Shown: positions 44,087-52,487 of the stretch, piece after piece | How the letters are laid out: each line of letters opens with the position of its first letter | Position numbering within the stretch: position 1 is the first letter of the stretch | Source: Sporobacter sp942492735 | GTDB lineage: Bacteria > Bacillota > Clostridia > Oscillospirales > Oscillospiraceae | NCBI GenBank assembly: GCA_942492735.1 | Contig: OW818648.1 | Location: 2,356,001-2,420,000 of the forward strand | Direction: 5' to 3' | DNA: 64,000 bases | The notes under the pieces: generated by a model | Told to the model about the DNA's origin: nothing | Database searches by the model: none | Seen by the model: only the letters and a program-made list of their open reading frames with translations | Translations under genes and position numbers: made by a program

Positions 44087-44560
44087 GTGATAAATCTAGA
44101 AAATTTAAATATTCCATATATGCCGGGAAATCAGGCCAATATGTTGTCCGCACAACCTAATGTAAAATCTTTATTTGAAGAAACAAAAAAACACAGGGCT
44201 ATGTATCCGGAAATACACTATAAGTTACAGCCTTTTATATCAGCTACATGCGACGCAATCGAATCAACCGGCGTAATGCCTACACAACAGGATCTGGATG
44301 AAATCACCGATGACGTTTTCGAAGACTTCTGCAGGGTGCATCCGGATATGGCGAATTATATGAAAGCCAATGACGATGATAATGATCCGACGGAAGCTGT
44401 TCCAACGCAAATTTTTGGAGGCGGCTTCAGGCCGGGAAGATTCAGAGGTTTCAGACGCAGGGGTATCGGAAGAGATCTCATTCTCGGGCTTTTGTTGTCG
44501 GGGCTGGGTGGTAGGCGATATCCATATTACCCCTATTACCCGTATTACCCCTATTACTAA
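44087..44560 (+). CDS. Small protein of unnamed family, RG-rich with a PYY tail (paralogue of 59256-59747)
   Basis: GTG 44087 is placed 7-8 nt after GGAGG, which rules out an in-frame TTG at 44072 that overlaps the site. The 157-residue product has a polar N-terminus, YPEIHYKLQPF followed by a helix with CDAIES, an acidic linker, an Arg/Gly-rich FRPGRFRGFRRRGIGRD, a short LILGLLLSGL helix and the repeat PYYPYYPYYPYY. The paralogue at 59256 shares YPEIYYKLQP, CDxxD and RGRGxxRDIID..LLLS. I do not know a name. The basic, Gly- and Tyr-rich C-terminus would suit a spore or envelope surface protein; CATATGATA at 44025 weakly resembles a sigma-K -10. Confidence 0.75.
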   Translation: MINLENLNIPYMPGNQANMLSAQPNVKSLFEETKKHRAMYPEIHYKLQPFISATCDAIESTGVMPTQQDLDEITDDVFEDFCRVHPDMANYMKANDDDNDPTEAVPTQIFGGGFRPGRFRGFRRRGIGRDLILGLLLSGLGGRRYPYYPYYPYYPYY

Positions 44561-44630
44561 GAAAACTCATAATATGCAAACGGAAACATATACTTAAGAA
44601 AGCCAAACGAAACTCTCATCTCAAAAAGAT

Positions 44631-44672
44631 AAGAACAGTCAGTATGTGATACACATTCGGCTGTTCTTTTAT
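44631..44672 (+). terminator. Terminator after the small PYY-tailed protein gene
   Basis: AAGAACAG (44631-44638) pairs with CTGTTCTT (44661-44668) and is followed by TTATATA. Between here and 44884 nothing coding is seen. Confidence 0.65.
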
Positions 44673-44884
44673 ATACGCTTTTAACCAATATTTTCAGTAT
44701 TTAAAGAGCTTCCACGACCTGAGACACAGTTGTGCAAGCCTGTCATATGCAAACGGCCTCAGTTAAAAGGAAATTTTTGAACACCGGCAAACTTCCGTTT
44801 TTGCCCTTCAGAATTTTTTTCTGGAAAACGGAGGGATGTTTGGAGGGATGCTGCGTTTTTTATCTCTAAATTGCCGCGCAAATA

Positions 44885-44918
44885 AAAAAGCGCTGCAACC
44901 AGAAAACCTAGTTGCAGC
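44885..44918 (-). terminator. Terminator of tRNA-Leu
   Basis: GCTGCAAC (44892-44899) pairs with GTTGCAGC (44911-44918). On the - strand the stem is followed by CGCTTTTTTA, 15 bp past the tRNA 3' end. Confidence 0.8.
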
Positions 44919-44932
44919 AGCCTTTTTTGCTA

Positions 44933-45019
44933 TGGTGCCGGTGGCCGGACTCGAACCGGCACACTGTCTCCAGCGGCGGATTTTGAGTCCGCTACGTCTA
45001 CCGATTTCATCACACCGGC
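44933..45019 (-). tRNA. tRNA-Leu (anticodon CAA), CCA encoded
   Basis: The - strand folds into an 87-nt class II tRNA. Acceptor GCCGGTG pairs with CACCGGC followed by A and encoded CCA. The anticodon stem GCGGA/TCCGC encloses loop CTCAAAA with anticodon CAA. A long variable arm (CGCTGGAGACAGTG) and the T arm CCGGTTCGAGTCCGG follow. It reads UUG codons. The 3' half is duplicated at 16400-16445. Confidence 0.95.
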
Positions 45020-45090
45020 ATGATGGATTTTGTACATCGCATTATACAACATGGGAATGTGGAATTCAAGCTTTTTATTAAAGATGCGGT

Positions 45091-45115
45091 GGACCGACAC
45101 GGTGTCGGTCCCTAC
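45091..45115. repeat. GTAGGG-type palindromic intergenic element
   Basis: GGACCGACAC (45091-45100) pairs with GTGTCGGTCC (45102-45111), followed by CTAC. Related elements end in CCCTAC or start with GTAGGG at 51498, 57166 and 57235. Confidence 0.55.
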
Positions 45116-45170
45116 GGGTGTGATGGCAATTCTGACTGTAGGGAAAGACCCCTGTGTCGTTGCTCAAACA

Positions 45171-45208
45171 ATAAAATAGGGCAACGCGAAATGTCCGCGT
45201 TGCCCTAT
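45171..45208 (-). terminator. Terminator of the alcohol dehydrogenase gene
   Basis: On the - strand a 13-bp stem (ATAGGGCAACGCG with CGCGTTGCCCTAT) spans 45208-45176 and is followed by TTTAT. Confidence 0.85.
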
Positions 45209-45226
45209 ACTGTTTCGTGAGGTGAA

Positions 45227-46324
45227 TTAGAAAACGATGATCGGCTTCAGCACGCCGCCGGTGTGGCTCTCTTCGATAGCTTTCTCGATTTCTTCGAATT
45301 TGTAATACTTATTCATCTTGTCGATGGGCAGTTTGCCCTCTTTATAGAGCCGAACCATCTCGGGAATGAAGACTTTCGGATTGCTGTGACCCTCGACGCA
45401 GCCCGCGAACGATACGCTCGGGTTCATGATGAGCGGCTCAAGCATAATCGGCACTTCCGCGCCCGCAGTGACGCTGACGGTGACCGCAAGTCCTTCTTTG
45501 GCCATTACCTGGAGCATCGTCACGGCGAGCGGCGGCTGACCCGAGGATTCAAGCGCATAGTTGACGCCTTTGCCGCCTGTGATTTCCTTAACTCTCGCGA
45601 CGGTATCTTCTTTACGGCCGTTGATTGTGTGGGTTGCGCCGAACTCAAGCGCTTCCTCGCGGCCTTTGGATCCGTGAATGGCAATAATCGTCGAACAGCC
45701 GGCAATCTTCGCTGCCATGATCGCGGCAAGTCCAACCGCACCGCAGCCGAAAATCGCAATGCTGGAGCCCGCGCGCGGCTTCATACGGTTTAGAACAGCG
45801 CCCGCGCCTGTCTGTACGCCGCAGCCCAGCGAGCAAAGCTTTTTAAGCTCTTCGGTATCCACATCGACCTTGATGGCGTTGTCTTGATTTGCGATGGCGT
45901 AGGTTGCGAAGGAGCTCTGCATGAACATTGTGCCGACATCTTTACCGTCGTTGGTGGTCATACGCTTTGTTCCGTCGCGGTATTTGCCGCCGAAGAGCAT
46001 CGTGAAGTTATCATCGCAGGAGTAAGGGTGAGCATCCTGGCAGTGTTCGCATGTACCGCAGGAGGGGAACGTCAGGACGACACGATCGCCCGGCGCGAGC
46101 GATGTTACACCCGGACCGACTTTCTCGATGACGCCGACACCCTCGTGCCCCGCCACCATTGGGAAGACAACCGGCAGATACTGTTCGATGACCGCCGTGT
46201 CCGTGTGGCAGATGCCACTTGCGACCAACTTGACCAGTACTTCGCCGGCCTTAGGATCAGCGAGTTCTACCGTTTCGATTGCGAGTTTACCTTTTTCGCG
46301 CGTGACAGCAGCTTGAACTTTCAT
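45227..46324 (-). CDS. Zinc-dependent alcohol dehydrogenase (aryl/primary alcohol type)
   Basis: The 365-residue MDR-family enzyme has catalytic zinc ligands Cys39 (GICHTD) and His60-Glu61 (GHEGVG), structural zinc cysteines 89, 92, 95 and 103, and the nucleotide motif GCGAVGLAA. LCSLGCGVQTGAG supplies the third catalytic zinc ligand. The pattern is closest to NAD-dependent aryl-alcohol or class III-like alcohol dehydrogenases acting on an alcohol/aldehyde pair in the cytoplasm. It is monocistronic, with its own promoter at 46387-46415 and a terminator. Confidence 0.92.
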   Translation of the reverse strand: MKVQAAVTREKGKLAIETVELADPKAGEVLVKLVASGICHTDTAVIEQYLPVVFPMVAGHEGVGVIEKVGPGVTSLAPGDRVVLTFPSCGTCEHCQDAHPYSCDDNFTMLFGGKYRDGTKRMTTNDGKDVGTMFMQSSFATYAIANQDNAIKVDVDTEELKKLCSLGCGVQTGAGAVLNRMKPRAGSSIAIFGCGAVGLAAIMAAKIAGCSTIIAIHGSKGREEALEFGATHTINGRKEDTVARVKEITGGKGVNYALESSGQPPLAVTMLQVMAKEGLAVTVSVTAGAEVPIMLEPLIMNPSVSFAGCVEGHSNPKVFIPEMVRLYKEGKLPIDKMNKYYKFEEIEKAIEESHTGGVLKPIIVF

Positions 46325-46386
46325 TATGTTGTTCCTCCGTATTATGATAGATTTACTGTTAACGTGATTTATAAGTCAGTGAAGCA

Positions 46387-46415
46387 ATTATACAAATAAT
46401 TCCGTGTGATTTCAA
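46387..46415 (-). promoter_or_regulatory. Promoter of the alcohol dehydrogenase gene
   Basis: On the - strand TTGAAA (complement of 46410-46415) and TATAAT (complement of 46387-46392) are 17 bp apart. The rest of 46325-46719 holds no gene, and I could not place a convincing promoter for the + strand lipoprotein gene. Confidence 0.75.
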
Positions 46416-46719
46416 TAGCCTGTCAGAAATTTAAGTCATCGACCATCTCAATTCTCTTGGGACCTGTTAATGCTTTCCTTGAGCATCCATTGAAATACGG
46501 TTTTCCGACTGATTGTTTGGCAGCCGCCTTCATTCAGACTTTTGCTTATTATTAGATAAAGGGAAATATAGTACTACCAATCTCCAACCGGATATGATAA
46601 AATAAATAAGATATTGTTATATTTGCAGCGCGCAGAATCGCTGCTTGGATATGGCCGAATAAAAGGAATTATATTCCATGTTGTTAAATGCTGTCAGTAA
46701 AACAAAGGGGGCGGGTGCT

Positions 46720-48063
46720 GTGCGGAACTGCAAGTTAATAATCAGTATCGTAGCTCTGGCGCTGCTTCTGATGACAGTCTCCGGATGCTTCACGATCACA
46801 GCGGACGAGCTTTACAGTCTGCCTCAAGCATCCGAGGAATACGTTAAGCTGCAGGAACAAATCAACACGGTTCTCGCTCCCGGCACCGAATATTCTCCGC
46901 CGACGTTCGGCCCGAACCGTCAGTCTGTGCAGTTGAAGGACATAGACAGTGACGGTGTTAACGAGGCAATTGCCTTTTTTAGGACAACAGGGGATAAACC
47001 GCTTAAAATCTATATCATGGAACAGACGGACGGCACGTACCGGACGGCTGACGTGATCGAAGGCGACGGAGTGGAAATTGAAAGCATCCGATATGCAGAC
47101 ATGGATGGAGACGGTGTGAGTGAGTTCATTGTCGGGTGGCAGGCAAGTGCTGTACTTCTTCATATGTCGATATATTCAATCAGGGACTACCAGCACGCAC
47201 TGCTTAAAGACTCCGATTACGCTGAGCTAGTTGTCAACGACATGAACAATGACGGGAATATGGATGTCGTCGCGCTGCGCTTACCGTCTTCAGATTTTCC
47301 TGGTGAAGCGGAAATGTTTTTTCTCATGCCTGATGGCGAGATCAGCAACAGCTTGGCGCCTTTATCAAAGGGCATAGAATCGATAACAAGTGTTGTAAAG
47401 GGTAACCTCTCCGATGGTACACCGGCAATTTTTGTTGAGGGTGGATATACCGGCGGCAATGTGGTGACAGACCTTCTGACCTGGCGATATAACGACCTGG
47501 TCAATGTAACCGCCAGTAAATCAAGCGGCGTCAGTGAAGACACACTGAGAGCATATTCGATTTATAGTACCGATATTAACAAGGACGATGTCGTGGAGGT
47601 ACCGTCGCCAAGACTTCTGGAATCGTCCTCCGACACGAAATACTATAGTATCGACTGGTCCTCATACGATAGATTCGGGAACAAAAGCGATATTTTTACA
47701 ACATACCACGATTTTTCCGACGGCTGGTATCTGATTCTGCCGGACGATTGGGAAGACAGCATCACCGTGCGCAGGGATGACACAATCTCCGGGGAGAGAA
47801 CGCTCATCTTCTCTTATTTAACCGAGACGGATTCAGTCGGAGAAGAAATCCGGTCGATAGATTTTCTTAAAATATATACGCTTTCCGGCGACAACAAAGA
47901 TGACAGAGCAAGGCTAGAGGGACGATTTAAACTCCTTGAACACGGAGAGATAATTTGCGCGGCTGAAATCCTGACGACTGAAGTGCCGCTGACAGTAAAC
48001 AAAGCGATCATTACCGAAAATTTCAGACCGCTCTATTCTGACTGGACCACTGGTGTGATTTAA
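46720..48063 (+). CDS. Lipoprotein with VCBS/FG-GAP-like Asp-rich repeats
   Basis: The 447-residue product is a lipoprotein (lipobox VSGC) if it starts at GTG 46720, which follows an AAAGGGGGCGGG stretch; an ATG 42 bp earlier would add 14 residues before the signal peptide. The mature part has repeated DxDxDG-type Ca-binding loops (DIDSDGVNEAIAF, DMDGDGVSEFIVG, DMNNDGNMDVVAL), spaced as in VCBS/integrin-like beta-propeller blades. It sits 51 bp before a response regulator gene and could supply an extracellular input to that two-component system; this is inference. No enzyme motif is seen. Confidence 0.8.
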   Translation: MRNCKLIISIVALALLLMTVSGCFTITADELYSLPQASEEYVKLQEQINTVLAPGTEYSPPTFGPNRQSVQLKDIDSDGVNEAIAFFRTTGDKPLKIYIMEQTDGTYRTADVIEGDGVEIESIRYADMDGDGVSEFIVGWQASAVLLHMSIYSIRDYQHALLKDSDYAELVVNDMNNDGNMDVVALRLPSSDFPGEAEMFFLMPDGEISNSLAPLSKGIESITSVVKGNLSDGTPAIFVEGGYTGGNVVTDLLTWRYNDLVNVTASKSSGVSEDTLRAYSIYSTDINKDDVVEVPSPRLLESSSDTKYYSIDWSSYDRFGNKSDIFTTYHDFSDGWYLILPDDWEDSITVRRDDTISGERTLIFSYLTETDSVGEEIRSIDFLKIYTLSGDNKDDRARLEGRFKLLEHGEIICAAEILTTEVPLTVNKAIITENFRPLYSDWTTGVI

Positions 48064-48114
48064 GCATTTACAACCGTTCGGGAGTTCTCAAAAACCGTCT
48101 GAGGAGGATCTGCA

Positions 48115-48801
48115 ATGAAAAAAGTCCTTGTACTTGAGGATGAGACAAGCATACGCAGCTTCGTGGTAATCAATCTAAAACGGGCCGGTTATGAGGCAAT
48201 CGAAGCCGGCACGGGTGCCGAAGCTTTTGAACAGCTCAAAGCCAATCCCGATATTAAGGTGGCAATCCTGGACATCATGCTCCCGGATATTGATGGCTTT
48301 GAGGTATGCCGAAAAATCAGGGCGTCTGACCCGCACATCGGTATCATCATGCTGACGGCGAGAACTCAGGAGATGGATAAGGTGACCGGCCTCATGACGG
48401 GCGCCGACGACTATGTGACAAAACCCTTTTCACCGGCTGAGCTGACAGCGCGTATTGACGCGCTCTACAGGCGCACCGGCGGGACGGAGCAGTTTGATAC
48501 CGGCGAGATCGTCCAGGGACCCTTCCGCCTGAACACTAGAAACAGAACGCTTGAAAAAAGCGGTGTGCGCATTAAGCTGACGCAGGTCGAATATGCGATC
48601 ATGAAAATGTTCATGGATAATCCCGGCAAAGCGCTCTCCAGAGAGGATATCCTCAACACCGTCTGGGGTAGAGATTATTTCGGGGAGCTGAAGATTGCCG
48701 ACGTTAATATCAGGCGCCTGAGAATCAAGATCGAAGACGACGCGACGAACCCGAGCTTTATCACAACAGTCTGGGGCTACGGCTATAAATGGGGATTGTA
48801 A
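48115..48801 (+). CDS. OmpR/PhoP family response regulator
   Basis: The 228-residue protein has a receiver domain (EDE near residue 8, phosphorylated Asp53 in ILDIMLPD, VTKPFSPAEL with the conserved Lys) and a winged-helix effector domain ending in TTVWGYGYKWGL. It has a GAGGAGG site. Its stop codon is inside the first hairpin of the array that separates it from its kinase gene. Confidence 0.94.
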   Translation: MKKVLVLEDETSIRSFVVINLKRAGYEAIEAGTGAEAFEQLKANPDIKVAILDIMLPDIDGFEVCRKIRASDPHIGIIMLTARTQEMDKVTGLMTGADDYVTKPFSPAELTARIDALYRRTGGTEQFDTGEIVQGPFRLNTRNRTLEKSGVRIKLTQVEYAIMKMFMDNPGKALSREDILNTVWGRDYFGELKIADVNIRRLRIKIEDDATNPSFITTVWGYGYKWGL

Positions 48802-49016
48802 GGAGCGTAGCTCCTTACAATGAAATTTGCCCTGCGGGCAAGTGAAATATTGCTGCGCAGTATGAAATACGCTGCGCGAATGAAATGTGCTGCTGCACAT
48901 AACGCGTCAAAAGACGCATGGGCAAATTTTATCTCACATTCCGCCGAGCGGAATATTTCATGCGCCGAAGGCGTATTTCACATCGCGAAGCGATATTTCA
49001 TTCGTAAAGGCAGGTG
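48796..49016. repeat. Array of about eight small hairpins linked by TGAAAT / ATTTCA
   Basis: Hairpin 1 (48796-48820, arms TTGTAAGGAGC and GCTCCTTACAA) overlaps the regulator stop. Then come TTGCCC-TGC-GGGCAA (48827-48841), ATATTGC-TGC-GCAGTAT (about 48847-48863), CGC-TGC-GCG, GTGC-TGC(T)-GCAC and GCGTC-AAAA-GACGC. After these come ATTCCGC-CGA-GCGGAAT, GCGCC-GAA-GGCG and ATCGC-GAA-GCGAT. The first half uses TGAAAT between stems, the second half ATTTCA, so the whole is roughly mirror-symmetric. One frame stays open through it, but the sequence is explained by the hairpins, not by coding. Confidence 0.8.
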
Positions 49017-49021
49017 AAAAT

Positions 49022-50455
49022 GTGAGAGCGAATTCAAAAAAACAGGTGAGCGGATTGAGACAGCGTTGGATCCGCAGCAGTGTCCTTGTCGTCCTCATAA
49101 CGCTTGTCGTTGTTATCACCACATTTTCACTATATATCAGCTCGAATTATTTCTCGACGGTGAAAGCGGGACTTGAGGCGAAGGCTAAAACAGCGACAGA
49201 CTTTTTTTCTAACTATGTCGCAAAATCTTATGCTGAGTATTATGCCAATGCCATCAAATACACCGAGTCGTTTGAAAGCAGTGATAAGCTCGAACTGCAG
49301 TTTATTGATGAGGACGGCAGGGTCATGATTACGACGTATGGAATATCGGCCGGTTCGTCTCCGAGTACACCGGATATTTCACGGGCGATTACGACAGGGC
49401 AGATTTCCTCATGGATTGGAAAAGCGCCGTTGACAGGCGAACATATTATGTCTGTCTCCGCGCCGATGATGTATTCAGGAAGCCAGGTTATCGGTGTCAT
49501 GCGGTACGTCACGAGCCTTCAGCTTGTCGACAGGCAGGTTGTCATCAGCATTCTGGCAGTCTTTGCCCTCGGTGCTGTCATTATGCTGTTTGTCGTATTT
49601 ATTAACCTTGTTTTCATCCGCTCGGTGATTGAACCGGTCAGCGAAATTACGAAGATGTCCAAACGCATCGCGCAGGGCAGCTATGGCATTCAGATCAGCA
49701 AGGACTATCAGGATGAAATCGGTGAGATGGTGGATTCTATCAATGAGATGTCGCTCAAAATAGCCCAATCTGAAAAAGTACAGACGGAATTCATCTCGTC
49801 CATTTCCCATGAGCTGCGGACGCCGCTGACAGCCATCACAGGCTGGGGTGAGACGCTTATCTACAACGAGCACATGGACGCGGAGACGAAAAAAGGTATC
49901 GCGATCATTCTAAAAGAAGCGCGGCGGCTCACAAAAATGGTCGAAGAGCTTCTGGAGTTCACACGCATGGAGGACGGTCGCTTCACACTCAATATTGAGA
50001 TGATCGATATTGTCGCCGAGCTCGAGGATTCGATTTTCACATACCGCGAGCTCCTGCATCAGGATGAGCTGGAACTTGTTTATGAACCCTATATTGAAGA
50101 AATGCCGCTCATACCGGGCGACCCCAGCCGACTCAAGCAGGTGTTCCTCAATTTGTTCGACAACGCCGCCAAATACGGACGGGAAGGAAAGCGCATCGAA
50201 GTATCCGTCGATATGGACAATAGCTTTGTGTATTTGAGGATACGCGATTTCGGTCCGGGAATACCGGAGGACGAGCTTTCTCATGTGAAGATGAAGTTCT
50301 ACAAAGGCTCGAACGCCAAGGAACGTGGCAGCGGAATCGGGCTTGCTGTCTGCGATGAGATCATCCGTTTCCACGGCGGAAATTTGATTTTGGACAACGC
50401 CGAAGGCGGCGGACTGCGTGTGACGATTAAGCTGCCGATATCCAGCTCAATATAA
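49022..50455 (+). CDS. Sensor histidine kinase
   Basis: GTG 49022 is preceded by AGGTGA at a 4-nt gap; a longer in-frame start at 48887 would translate the hairpin array and is rejected. The 477-residue protein has a membrane helix (about 19-40), an extracytoplasmic PAS-like domain (about 41-170), a second helix (about 174-199), HAMP, the phosphorylated His263 in SISHELRTP, and ATP-site motifs NLFDNAAKYG, DFGPGIP and GSGIGLAV. It should act on the regulator encoded at 48115. The signal is unknown. Confidence 0.93.
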   Translation: MRANSKKQVSGLRQRWIRSSVLVVLITLVVVITTFSLYISSNYFSTVKAGLEAKAKTATDFFSNYVAKSYAEYYANAIKYTESFESSDKLELQFIDEDGRVMITTYGISAGSSPSTPDISRAITTGQISSWIGKAPLTGEHIMSVSAPMMYSGSQVIGVMRYVTSLQLVDRQVVISILAVFALGAVIMLFVVFINLVFIRSVIEPVSEITKMSKRIAQGSYGIQISKDYQDEIGEMVDSINEMSLKIAQSEKVQTEFISSISHELRTPLTAITGWGETLIYNEHMDAETKKGIAIILKEARRLTKMVEELLEFTRMEDGRFTLNIEMIDIVAELEDSIFTYRELLHQDELELVYEPYIEEMPLIPGDPSRLKQVFLNLFDNAAKYGREGKRIEVSVDMDNSFVYLRIRDFGPGIPEDELSHVKMKFYKGSNAKERGSGIGLAVCDEIIRFHGGNLILDNAEGGGLRVTIKLPISSSI

Positions 50456-50483
50456 AACCTTAAGGAGAAAGAAAAGTAATATA

Positions 50484-51431
50484 ATGTCTGAAAAGAAAGA
50501 AACTACTTGTTTCCGCACAACAATCGGCGGACAGGCTCTCATTGAAGGGGTCATGATGCGCGGACCTAAAAAACAGGCTATTGTCGTCAGAACGGCAGAC
50601 GGACTTGTTTCGAAGGTCGAAGACATAAAGCTGTTAAAGGACAAATACCCGATTGTCGGATGGCCTTTCGTCAGAGGCGGCATCAATTTTATAGCATCAA
50701 TGGTTAACGGCGTTAAAGCGCTGATGTTTTCAGCTGAATATATGCCCGAGGATGAACAGGAAACACCTTCCAAAGCTGATCAATGGATCGAGAAGCATTT
50801 CGGCGGGGAAAAAGCTGAAAAAATGATTATCACGTTGGCGGTCATTATCGGTATCGGTGTCTCGATTGGCCTTTTTGTTCTGCTGCCAACACTGCTGGCA
50901 GGGCTTTTTGATCGCTTTATTGAGAGTGCGATATTAAGGAATTTGGCTGAGGGTGTTCTGCGTATACTCATTTTCCTCGTCTATTTATGGCTGGCAACAA
51001 AAATGAAAGACATCAAGCGCGTATGGATGTACCACGGCGCGGAGCACAAATCCATATTCACCTACGAAAAAGGTCTTGACCTCACCGTCGAAAACGCGCG
51101 CGGGCAGTCACGGTTACACCCAAGATGCGGCACCAGCTTTCTCTTTATTGTTATGATCGTCAGCATCCTCGTTTTTTCTCTGGCGACATGGTCAAACGTC
51201 TGGATCCGGATGCTTCTGAGGCTCGCCCTCCTCCCGGTCGTTGTAGGCGTGAGCTATGAGCTCTTAAGGTTGGCCGGACGGCACGACAACCTTTTCACAA
51301 GAATCATATCAGCACCGGGAAAAGGCCTGCAGCGCCTCACGACGGCAGAGCCGGACGATTCCATGCTTGAGGTTGCGCTTGAAGCCCTAAAGCTCGTCGT
51401 ACCCGTAAAAACCGGCGAAGATAAATGGTAA
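50484..51431 (+). CDS. yqhQ: DUF1385 membrane protein YqhQ
   Basis: The 315-residue protein opens with TTIGGQALIEGVMMRGP, a hallmark of the DUF1385/YqhQ family. It has four or so membrane helices, a conserved MYHGAEHKSIFTYE motif with His and Glu, and RLHPRCGTSF. The molecular function is unknown. In Firmicutes it is often encoded next to prmC and prfA, as here (prmC follows). The site AAGGAGAAAG precedes the ATG. Confidence 0.93.
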   Translation: MSEKKETTCFRTTIGGQALIEGVMMRGPKKQAIVVRTADGLVSKVEDIKLLKDKYPIVGWPFVRGGINFIASMVNGVKALMFSAEYMPEDEQETPSKADQWIEKHFGGEKAEKMIITLAVIIGIGVSIGLFVLLPTLLAGLFDRFIESAILRNLAEGVLRILIFLVYLWLATKMKDIKRVWMYHGAEHKSIFTYEKGLDLTVENARGQSRLHPRCGTSFLFIVMIVSILVFSLATWSNVWIRMLLRLALLPVVVGVSYELLRLAGRHDNLFTRIISAPGKGLQRLTTAEPDDSMLEVALEALKLVVPVKTGEDKW

Positions 51432-51465
51432 AAGACTTTATTTTATCTACGCCCATAAGCCAATT

Positions 51466-51492
51466 AAGGCTCCTTTCGAAAGGAGCCTTTTG
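51466..51492 (+). terminator. Terminator after yqhQ
   Basis: AAGGCTCCTTT (51466-51476) pairs with AAAGGAGCCTT (51479-51489) across a 2-nt centre and is followed by TTTG. Confidence 0.7.
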
Positions 51493-51497
51493 AGGGC

Positions 51498-51522
51498 AGG
51501 GCGATTCGTGAATCACCCCTAC
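51498..51522. repeat. GTAGGG-type palindromic intergenic element
   Basis: GGGCGATTC pairs with GAATCACCC, ending in CCCCTACG. Confidence 0.5.
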
Positions 51523-51610
51523 GTTGCGGGTGAAAACGGCAAAGAGGAATGGCGGCGCAGTATGTCGCTGCTTATAATAAAAAGACGCGTGGATCCATGG
51601 AGGGATAAAG

Positions 51611-52474
51611 ATAAAAACGTACAATGATGTATTCCTCGCCGCACGGACGAGACTGCGCGAGGAGGGGATTGAGGCGTTCGACATGGAGTCGCGCCTCATC
51701 GCCACTGCCGCATCCGGCAAGATGAAAGAACAATTTATGCGTGACAGGCATTTTTATGTGCCGGATGAGGTCTATGAAAACGCTGTCGATAGCATGATGC
51801 AGCGACGTATTGCCGGTGAGCCGATCGCCTATATTCTCGGCGAATGGGAGTTTTACGGACTGCCGATCAATGTTAACCGCAGCGTCCTGATACCAAGGGT
51901 TGACACGGAGGTACTCGTCGACGCCGTCAGAGATTTATTCAAAGAAAACCTTGACGGGATGCGCGTCCTCGATATGTGTGCCGGCAGCGGCTGCATTGGA
52001 CTCGCCATCGCCGCTAATCTGCCGTTCTGCCGTGTTCTGTTGGCGGATAAATCGCAGGAAGCGCTGCGCATCTGCCGCGCGAATACGATGAAGAACAATT
52101 TAACGCGCAGTGTCACCAGCATTGAGCTCGACGCCTTGGAGGCTCCGCCGATGCTGCTCGGTTTGTTCGATATAATCGTCAGCAACCCACCGTATATACA
52201 GACGGAAGAGATTAAAACGCTCAGTCCGTCCGTCAAGGATTTCGAACCCGTTATGGCGCTTGACGGCGGCCCGGACGGACTGGCATTCTACAGAAGTATA
52301 TCGTCCAATTGGAAATCGGTTTTAAAGGATAATGGCTATATCGCCTTTGAGTGCGGCCAAGGACAAGCCGGACAAGTATGCAGTATTATGGAACAAAACA
52401 ATTTTACTGACATCAAAGTATATAAGGATTCATTGGGTATTGAGCGGGTCATCATCGGAACCATAAAGAATTAG
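51611..52474 (+). CDS. prmC: Peptide chain release factor N5-glutamine methyltransferase PrmC, apparent AUA start
   Basis: PrmC methylates the Gln of the GGQ motif in release factors. The core is clear: FYGLPINVNRSVLIPR, the AdoMet motif VLDMCAGSGCIGLA and the catalytic NPPY at about residues 192-195. The first in-frame ATG (51683) would remove 24 residues of the N-terminal helical domain. The upstream codons encode KTYNDVFLAARTRLREEGI, a normal PrmC beginning, preceded by ATA at 51611, with GGAGGG ending 6 nt before it. So translation probably begins at AUA, or an ATG was changed to ATA. The full product would be 287 residues, the usual length. Confidence 0.85.
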   Translation: MKTYNDVFLAARTRLREEGIEAFDMESRLIATAASGKMKEQFMRDRHFYVPDEVYENAVDSMMQRRIAGEPIAYILGEWEFYGLPINVNRSVLIPRVDTEVLVDAVRDLFKENLDGMRVLDMCAGSGCIGLAIAANLPFCRVLLADKSQEALRICRANTMKNNLTRSVTSIELDALEAPPMLLGLFDIIVSNPPYIQTEEIKTLSPSVKDFEPVMALDGGPDGLAFYRSISSNWKSVLKDNGYIAFECGQGQAGQVCSIMEQNNFTDIKVYKDSLGIERVIIGTIKN

Positions 52475-52487
52475 GGAGGGTACAAAC

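Noticed and set aside
44836..45081. Open frame with VPVAGLEPAH across tRNA-Leu
   Set aside because: It is the antisense of the intact tRNA-Leu and its terminator and has no ribosome binding site.
48796..49016. CRISPR array
   Set aside because: The constant part is only about 6 bp, the variable parts are palindromes, and the linkers invert midway; no cas genes are near.
48887..49021. N-terminal extension of the histidine kinase through the hairpin array
   Set aside because: The extra 45 residues only translate palindromes, and a GTG with a ribosome binding site at 49022 gives the usual kinase start.
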